From Acanthaster planci (lineage: Eukaryota; Echinodermata; Asteroidea; Valvatida; Acanthasteridae), in the NCBI RefSeq assembly GCF_001949145.1, contig NW_019091588.1:312818-376817 (forward strand): 64,000 bases of DNA, in the 5' to 3' direction. Below are positions 57,920 through 64,000 of this stretch, one piece after another. Position numbers and translations under genes: made by a program. The stretch's first letter is position 1, and the number at the start of each line of letters is the position of its first letter. The notes under the pieces were generated by a model. That model searched no databases. It was not told the origin of the DNA and saw only the letters and a program-made list of their open reading frames with translations.

Positions 57920-58460
57920 CAGACCCCCAAGAAGGGGACAGACAAGTGGTGACCAATAATCAATCTCAAGCCTCTCAACAAGTACATCCAGCCAAGGAAA
58001 CTCGGGATGTAAACCATACCAACAGTAATACACTTCATCCCAACACCATCATGGGCATCGACAATCGACCTCTGGGACGCATATCTTCATATCCCTATCC
58101 ACAAGACAGACCAAAAGTTTCTCCAATTCATGTACAAGAGTCAAGTCTACGAATTTCGGGCCCTACCATTGGGTCTTTCAACATCCTCTAGGGTCTTCAC
58201 CCGGGTCACGAAGGCTGACGCTGCCCATCTACACCAGCTGGACGTACTGATCTTCTAGTACCTGGACGACTGGCTAATCGTAGGTTGCACCTTAGAGGAG
58301 GCAATAGCATCAACTCGTCAAACCTACAACCTTTCTTCTTGCCTGGGCTTCATCATCAATCAAGAAAACTCAAGACTCTCCATTTCAGTCTCCGACTCGA
58401 TTTCCGCAGAGGCATTATCACCCTGACGGCCGATCGCATCACCAACCTCCAGCAATGAGT
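57770..58460 (+). pseudogene. DIRS reverse transcriptase, inactive
   Basis: The N-terminal half lies in frame 57619-58191 (AELHSLLQKNAI, the start of the RT). After a frameshift the rest continues in the other frame from about 58073: WDAYLHIPIH, RALPLGLST and TRVTKADAAHLH. The catalytic box is intact as YLDDW (58259-58273) but is directly preceded by an in-frame TAG (58256-58258). A QENS...-type thumb segment follows. At least one frameshift and one stop make it non-functional. Confidence 0.85.
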
Positions 58461-58727
58461 ATCCCTTTTTCACCTAGCTCAGTCTCCTTCGGCCCTCGCG
58501 TGGCTTCGTCTCCTCGGGCTGATGGCAAGGATGATTGGCCTGATACCGTGGTGCAGGCTTCGCATGAGACCCCTTCAGCTTCACCTGCTCTCCTGTTATT
58601 GACCCAGACAGGATCCAATCTGTCGTGTGGTCCCCGTATCGGACGTTTGTCATTATCTGTTATGATGGCTAGAGGAACATCACTTATTAAAGGTGTTGCT
58701 ACATTAGCTCCCCCAGATCATGAATGA

Positions 58728-59393
58728 ATGGTTATGAATATTCTCGTATGTGCGGGAAAGCTGACGATATTTCCAGATATGTTCTCAATTTTTCTTTTAA
58801 GATTAAGTAATGATAAGACGTGTATTTTTAAGAAACCAAATGTTATGAGAGAAATCTCTGGAAGAATTGTAGACTATAAAATTGGAAAAAAACACACACC
58901 AGACACACCTCAAGAGAAATTTTGGAATGCAATTCTACCATACGCAGGCTGAGAAGTCTTTGACTTGTTGACTTCAGAACCATTTCAACCTGTGGTGGCG
59001 AGCCGTCTGTGGAGCAGCACTTGTAAGAAAAGATCATCCAGACAAGTGAAGTGCAGCACTGAATTTTGAGCCGGAAGAGTCTTTTTCTAAACTGAATCCA
59101 GTTTCAGTTTGTGGGATCATCAAGTTCCCGTATTTGCTACGGTCATCACGCCCTCGCTGTGTCCTCTCGAGGCTGATCGCCCTTATTGGACGTGGTCTTC
59201 GTCTACGTAACAGCTTATTGTTGCACCGTCAAGGACTGAACTGTTTGTCACCATTTGTGGAGACCAAGTTCTTACCTGTAAGAACACCTTGTATTCCTTA
59301 TTTTAAACTAGTTCCCATTAACAGTTTTTCTTCGTTAATATTTTCTAAGTGTAACACCCTCATTAAATCATACTTGTTTATTTGTTCCTTATA
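58728..59393. other. Unassigned; possible gypsy LTR/UTR remnant
   Basis: It lies between DIRS copy 3 and the integrase end of the minus-strand gypsy element. It could therefore include that element's 3' untranslated region and LTR, especially the GC-richer part at 58980-59290. Without a second LTR in the window this cannot be shown. The frame 58728-58952 is unassigned. Confidence 0.35.
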
Positions 59394-60000
59394 TCAGTGT
59401 GATTTTGTTTGATTTCTTTGTTGTTCATAAATAGTTTGGAGTTTTTCGGATCGTAACAATATGCTGCCACAATCAGTGAACACATCGCTGTTAACTTGGT
59501 GTGTGGTTACAGATTTTCCTGGCAACCTAACAGAGGCACCAAAAACCAGTTCCACAGCATAACAGCCAAGGTCAGCCGTCAAAGCAGTAGGAATCCTGAG
59601 AAGTACGATGGGGAGTGTTTCAGTCCAACATTGGTTGTTGTGAGGTTTCAGAGCTGATTTCAGTTGCTGGTGAAAATGCTTTAGGAAACCGTTTGAAGTC
59701 GGATAGTTCATCTGCATCCCAGGAGATCTGAAAGGGACTCAAACTGTTACCACGATAAGTAGTAACAGAAGATAGTGCTCCGAAAACTGAAACCCAATGT
59801 GACTAAGGCTCATTCAACAGTCTCAGCTGTAATGTCTTTAAGTGGTATTGCCTCCAGCCAGTGTGTACAGCGATCGGCACATCAGTAGAAGTGTGGCCCT
59901 CCAATGGAGGTAGCAGTCCAACCAGGTCAATATAAACATGATCAAAACGGGCATCCAGGGTTGAGGATGTTCCAAGAGGGGACTTCATGTACCAATGTAT
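59394..60000 (-). pseudogene. Ty3/gypsy integrase, catalytic core and C-terminal part
   Basis: Minus-strand frames 59988-59803 and 59717-59394 encode parts of a gypsy integrase. The first has DARFDHVYIDLVG, the start of the catalytic core with its first aspartate. The second has NGFLKHFHQQLKSAL, the last core helix region, where the usual catalytic glutamate position (NGxVERxHRxLK in relatives) is altered. Between them a segment containing the middle of the core is missing or scrambled. The copy is inactive. Confidence 0.85.
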
Positions 60001-60008
60001 CTTGGACC
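60001..60008. repeat. hAT target site duplication, left copy
   Basis: CTTGGACC here against CTTAGACT at 62499-62506: six of eight bases identical, the length expected for hAT transposons. The site lies in the gypsy integrase zinc-binding region. With the insert and one copy of the octamer set aside, the gypsy frame is continuous across the site, which supports the assignment. Confidence 0.7.
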
Positions 60009-61319
60009 CAGGGTTGTTGATTTCTTAAATATAAATCAGATTTTTTATATTTAAATTGGAGTCTTTTATTTTTATAAAAATGTGAGACAAGTTGGCTCAA
60101 ATGTCATGCAAATTAGCTGCATGTGTAATAGTTTTCCTTTATTTATTTGTTTTGTGACAAATTTACTGAACAGCTAAACAGCTAGAAATCTAAATCAAGT
60201 AATTTGATTAAATTTACAAACCACCATGTCTTCGCCTTTAAGTGAAATGCATGCAGTAAAACACCTACCAATATATGTACCCTCACAGAAGACACTTCCT
60301 TCAGAGACAAAGTGCACATGTCCCAAGGGATAAAGTGCTACCAGGTATTAAACCGAACTCTTAAGTTTTGACAAAAGTAGAGTTCACAAGAATTTGCTAA
60401 TAGGGTACTCACACATGCATTAAATGACTAATGAGTGAGAAACATGCCATGAACGACACGGACTATGCATTCATTTTGCACTTTTGGTACAAAATGCTAG
60501 TATTTTACCTTGCTCTATGTGCAAAAAGCAGTCTCATTTTGTTTGTGATCCAGTTTCACAGAGCAATGACTCAGGCCTGATAAAAAATCACTTTATTAAG
60601 GGCATGAATTTAGTGGTTTTGGTTGTAACACTATAATGACTGATGTTTCTTACCCCAGTAAAACACATGTACATGTATACTTGTAGAGATGTACAATGGA
60701 AAAGTTTGATGTACACTGATACCATGGAGGAAGGACACAAAAGGAGTTTGAACTGCCCGGGCTATAACATCTGGCCAATGACCACTTTCTGGCATGTCCG
60801 GTACATCCATAGCCAGAATGCACCATCTGTTCCACAACCGTAATCCCCTTTTGTGTTCTATGATCATTGCCGCAATTTTTCACCGGTAATCTGCATCCTG
60901 AAAACGCTGTACACTGCAGTACATGAAGTTCATGCCATCGATGGTGCTTGGTATGACCTGAAAACAATTTCAAATTTAATTTAGTTGATTGTATTAGGCT
61001 GTGTGCCCTTAGTGTTTATGTGCAGTCATTGCCCTTATCGAACGTTTTCTTCTGGAGTTATTTTGGAAATGAATAGTGACGTTGTTTATAAGATATTGTG
61101 TTTCTTTGAATCATTTTTATTACAGCATTTATACAAAAAGGTATTTCATGGGATCTCTTGAGCACTCTTTGTGGTGAAAAAGCATATTTTGTTTGTTGTG
61201 AACTTTCCAGTGGTGGTCAACATGTTGGCCAGTCTTAGCCAAATTCATACAAAGACTTTGAAAACTAATGGAGAAACCAAATAAAACTACAAACATTGCA
61301 TGGATAATGGAACAGCGTA

Positions 61320-61370
61320 NNNNNNNNNNNNNNNNNNNNNNNNNNNNNNNNNNNNNNNNNNNNNNNNNNN
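61320..61370. other. Assembly gap (51 N)
   Basis: Unsequenced bases that hide the left end of piggyBac MITE copy d. Confidence 1.
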
Positions 61371-61847
61371 AACGGTCATACCAAGTAATCTTTAGGCACT
61401 ACTCTAAGTTGACAGGTGGCCTTCATTAACGGCCAAGTATTTCAGCCATGCCAGCAGCCTTGTAAACAGAGCCCAGATTGTGCGGTGTTGTATAACTGTC
61501 TTTTGTTCAGGAACCTGGCTAAGTGCACTGCTGACCTCTTTTCAATAGGGGCCAGATTAGCTTGCAGCGGTGCTGTGTGGCTCATCGCTGCGGTGGTGGA
61601 GCGCTTTTGTCCCCAGTGGTAATCCGCGTGCTCTCAATGCCCCAAACCCTGGTATACAGTTTCAAAATAATGCTGGATTATCACCACTTTTGAGAGTGAA
61701 AAATGCCGGTAATCCCCAGCAGCCTGGTCTTTTGTTCGGAGTACGGTCTTTTGTTACAGGGCCCTGTTTCCTTTGTCCAAGTTCGGAGACCCCGGCCATG
61801 CATATAAACAACACGGCTCCGATTTCGGAGTCCCCGACTGGTAGTGG
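61371..61847 (+). mobile_element. piggyBac MITE, copy d (left end in gap)
   Basis: The body matches copy b from 'gtaatctttaggcactactc' onward. The right end is followed by TTAA (61848-61851). In the inverted hAT copy L the corresponding position is unoccupied (near 54177-54185, 'aacaaagtaaaaatg' in reverse complement). The left terminus falls in the N run. Confidence 0.82.
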
Positions 61848-62499
61848 TTAAAGTCAAAAGTTTATTCATGATGGCGAAAGTAGATCTAATGTTAGAGATT
61901 TTTTGCTCTCTATTTCCTGGTCACATTTATTAGTTGGAGTTAATTGTAAATAAATCACACAGAATATTGCTACAATATTACTGGTCCCAATTGTATCAAA
62001 GCTGCAGGCAGTAATTAGGCATTTTTGGAATGTTCACTTTTGTTTGTCTGACCAGGCGGCAATGCTCATGGATTACTGTGAAAAGCCAAAGTTCTAAATC
62101 CTTCTGTGTCCTTCCTCTATGGTTAAACTCTGAAGTGGGCAATTTAAATGAAGTAAAATTTAATCATGAATAAATCCTTAGCCTCAAATACACATACTGA
62201 AAGTTGATTTAAATCGAACAAGTGGACAGAACTGAATATAAAACTCTTGCCAACCCAGTTTTTGTGTAACACATGTGCATTCACACTTCTTTAATAATAG
62301 GAACTGAAAGGCTCACAGAGGGGGGATTTGCTGTTTTTGTACAAATAATCAGTCAAAAAAATTCAAACATTGAAACAGTTTTGCCCTTTTACCCCCGCAG
62401 AATTAAACATGTTGATTTAAATCAGTGATTTAAAAAAATTGTTTGATTTAAATCACGATTGAAATTACAATCAAGGTGATTTAAATCAGACAACCATGC

Positions 62500-62875
62500 T
62501 TAGACTATTGACAGGGAAGTCAAGACTTCGCCCATATTCAGACATCGGTGTTGATACCAGGCCAGATGAACCGTGTCATAACTAACTTTTGCATGGCTTG
62601 TATGCCAGGATGAGACAAGCTTTGAAGAGCATTGAAGACCTGTCAACGACGTGAAGGTGATATACATGTCCTTTGTCTCAGCTGACTGGAAGTGCTTTGA
62701 TAAAAATGCATACATTGTTGACGCATTGCTGCAGAACTCCCCCAGCAGCAACATTTGATGCATCAACCGTGAGGGAGCTTGGAGCAGAAGACTGAGGATG
62801 CACAAGAAGAGTTGCATTGACTAATGTATATCTAACCTGGACAAAAAGCCTTGTGTGCTGCATCATCAGGTACAT
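62500..62875 (-). pseudogene. Gypsy RNase H remnant and integrase zinc-binding start
   Basis: The frame 62875-62678 encodes NATLLVHPQSSAPSSLTVDA and NVAAGGVLQQ, the first strand of a gypsy RNase H with its catalytic aspartate region. The rest of RNase H is missing. From 62590 a different frame encodes the zinc-binding start of integrase with two in-frame stops. A deletion of several hundred bases between the two is inferred. Confidence 0.8.
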
Positions 62876-62947
62876 GTTCTTCTTCTTGCACTTAAGAATG
62901 TCTGTTAATGGATGTACAATGTCAGTGCAATGGGGACTAAATTGACT

Positions 62948-63298
62948 CTAAACATTTACGAGTTTCAAGAATTCTCTCAACTTAAGCACTGAAGTTGTTT
63001 CTGGAAAATCCTGTATTACCTTCACTTTATTTGCCAGTGGGCGGATGCCACGCTCATCTACGATGTGACCAAGGAATGTCAGAAACGAGGCACCCAATTG
63101 GCTCTTGGATGGCTTGACGATAACCCCACACTGAGACAGCCATGCGAACAAAACTTTTAGATGTTCCCCATGTTCCTCCATCGTTTCACATGCAAGTGTA
63201 TCATCAATGTTGTCGCCATGGAAAATTGGATGTGTGATATCTGGGTACTGCCACAGGATGTCATTGAAATGTGAGGCGCTCTCCATTTTAACAAACAT
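62948..63298 (-). pseudogene. Gypsy reverse transcriptase, C-terminal half
   Basis: This 116-codon frame holds the end of the RT palm and the connection: CGVIVKPSKSQLGASFLTFL, LGHIVDERGIRPLANK and LKLREFLKLV match the SKC.FG...FLGH.V...GI.P...K block and LREFLGLVNFY of gypsy elements. The YxDD box reads HGDN, so both the tyrosine and the second aspartate are changed. RT blocks before it are missing: the sequence upstream (63300-63330) joins almost directly to the protease end. Confidence 0.85.
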
Positions 63299-63329
63299 TG
63301 GGTATACTCAGGGTGTTGAGTAGACTGTC

Positions 63330-63690
63330 TCATTGACCATGAGGCTGGTGGTGGCATTGATGAGCTTATTGTGCTTGATGTCGACCAACAACCCAAGGTG
63401 TCACAGGAAATCAGAACTGAGAATGGGAGTTGGCAAATCAGCAGTTCTGAAAATCGAGCGGAATGTTCTCCGAAGACCAAAGTTGAGCGTGAGGGACTTT
63501 TCACAGCGTGTTGCAGTTGGTGACTGATTAACTGCTTGGAGGGCGAGTATGCTAGGTGTGCGTCGCTTCTGGGCTATTGATGACCAGATGCCAAAATCTG
63601 TTCCCTTGTCTAACAGAAATCTTGCACCAGTGACTTCATCGGTAACAAAAATAGGCGACCCTCAAGCTGACTAACTGTTTTAGTCGCCCT
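63330..63690 (-). pseudogene. Gypsy aspartic protease, inactive
   Basis: The minus strand reads FVTDEVTGARFLLDKGTDFG, matching the retrotransposon protease start where the active site is normally DTG or DSG; here it is DKG. Downstream LTLNFGLRRTFRSIFRTADL and a later LGLLVDIKHNKLI follow the family order, with a stop between them. No activity is expected. Confidence 0.78.
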
Positions 63691-64000
63691 GGTCTATCCA
63701 TTTCCCTGGTCACAATTACATCTGGAGATTGATGGAAGGTGCATGCAGAGGTACACACTTTTAAGCCTGCTTACCATACTGCCAGTCATATCAGCAGTCA
63801 CCTGCAACATGACGCTGAGTACTTGGGCTGCGTGATTTGCTCCGAAAGTCACTGCAACTGTCCTGTCTGCGTCGATCCAAATGACGATTGTCGGTCACTT
63901 GGCTTGTGAGTTCTTGTACCTCCGGTGAAGGGGCTGGCAGAGGAATAGCAGCAGTAGCTTGGGAGGGTCGGGTGGATATGGCAGGGACGGAAGGTACGCT

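Larger units (their letters stand above)
55141..58727 (+). mobile_element. DIRS-like retrotransposon copy 3 (leader, gag, RT)
   Basis: This is the longest DIRS piece in the window, running from its left terminal repeat through leader, gag and reverse transcriptase into the start of the RNase H region (around 58640-58700 one frame reads VVPVSDVCHYL and WLEEHHLLK, a pattern that follows RT in DIRS elements). It then stops; RNase H, the tyrosine recombinase and the right end are missing. It inserted into, or recombined with, the hAT copy L at its left border. Confidence 0.82.
60009..62498 (+). mobile_element. hAT-like element, copy R, inserted in gypsy integrase
   Basis: Its ends are CAGGGTTGTTGATTT on the left and (reverse complement of the right) CATGGTTGTCTGATTTAAA, so the terminal repeat is about 15 bp and starts CAGGG as in many hAT elements. 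The subterminal regions are full of TGATTTAAATCA palindromes. About 2.49 kb including a 51-N gap. No transposase is seen, so it is non-autonomous or decayed. It has an extra block near 60390-60770 compared with copy L. It carries piggyBac MITE copy d and the unoccupied site for copy c (62291-62294). Confidence 0.8.
62499..63998 (-). mobile_element. Ty3/gypsy retrotransposon, gag end to integrase start
   Basis: On the minus strand, from the right edge: the end of gag with a CxYD...KCVP segment (63840-63730) like the CWYHxxFGxxAxxC motif of this gypsy group; protease (63690-63330); C-terminal RT (63298-62948); RNase H (62875-62640); and the integrase zinc-binding start (62590-62499). The element continues beyond the window on the right, and on the left beyond the hAT insert to 59394. 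All segments carry stops or losses. Confidence 0.85.

Noticed and set aside
58980-59390. Gypsy long terminal repeat
   Set aside because: The position is right, but no second copy exists in the window and the TG...CA borders cannot be fixed.
63157-63504. 115-codon serine-rich minus-strand frame
   Set aside because: Out of frame with the gypsy protease and RT that occupy the same bases.

Overview
The window is genomic DNA from an animal, most likely a marine invertebrate. Four spliced exons of a metazoan gene are present, the intergenic style is AT-rich, the palindromic motif TACATGTACATG recurs everywhere, and DIRS, piggyBac, hAT, Ty3/gypsy and APE-type LINE remnants are dense. There is no prokaryotic gene organisation. 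Two assembly gaps (runs of N) lie at 26340-26593 and 61320-61370. The species cannot be fixed from sequence alone; an echinoderm, hemichordate, lancelet or other invertebrate is possible.

The only host gene I can support runs left to right across the whole window. It is a homologue of the FAM117 family (FAM117A, FAM117B, GLCCI1). Exons lie at 6492-6566, 36720-37007, 50808-51066 and 51556-51679, with compatible phases (0/0, 0/0, 0/1, 1/2) and consensus-type splice sites. The introns are about 30.2 kb, 13.8 kb and 0.5 kb, and the next one is longer than 12 kb. The first and last exons of the gene lie outside the window. Everything else is intronic and is mostly transposable-element debris.

Region by region. 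0.9-2.3 kb is a DIRS gag fragment. 4.6-6.2 kb is the tyrosine recombinase end of a DIRS element with its internal complementary region and right inverted terminal repeat. 7.5-17.0 kb holds a large inverted pair of repeat arms; between them a second repeat is split by a 2.4 kb decayed piggyBac element flanked by TTAA. 17.1-17.5 kb is a 57-bp minisatellite. 22.4-24.9 kb is an internally deleted LINE with a clear 11-bp target duplication. 26.9-29.0 kb is the left end and gag of a second DIRS copy. 33.1-33.7 kb is a piggyBac MITE carrying another MITE. 34.8-35.2 kb is a further DIRS right end. 36.3-36.7 kb is a piggyBac MITE ending 47 bp before a host exon. 40.1-40.6 kb is a second piggyBac transposase fragment. 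42.0-43.5 kb is a DDE-type transposase gene of a family I cannot name. 47.2-49.6 kb is a satellite-like array of about 145 bp units, split by a pogo/Tc1-like element. 49.7-50.3 kb is another piggyBac MITE.

The right end (52.4-64 kb) is a nest. A LINE 3' fragment is cut by a hAT-like element, which is itself cut by a DIRS copy. A Ty3/gypsy element on the minus strand is cut by a second, inverted hAT-like copy. Each hAT copy carries its own piggyBac MITE, so each serves as the empty-site control for the other. All transposon coding regions show stops, frameshifts or lost catalytic residues, so none looks autonomous. The DDE gene at 42 kb is the least damaged. No tRNA, rRNA or CRISPR locus was found.
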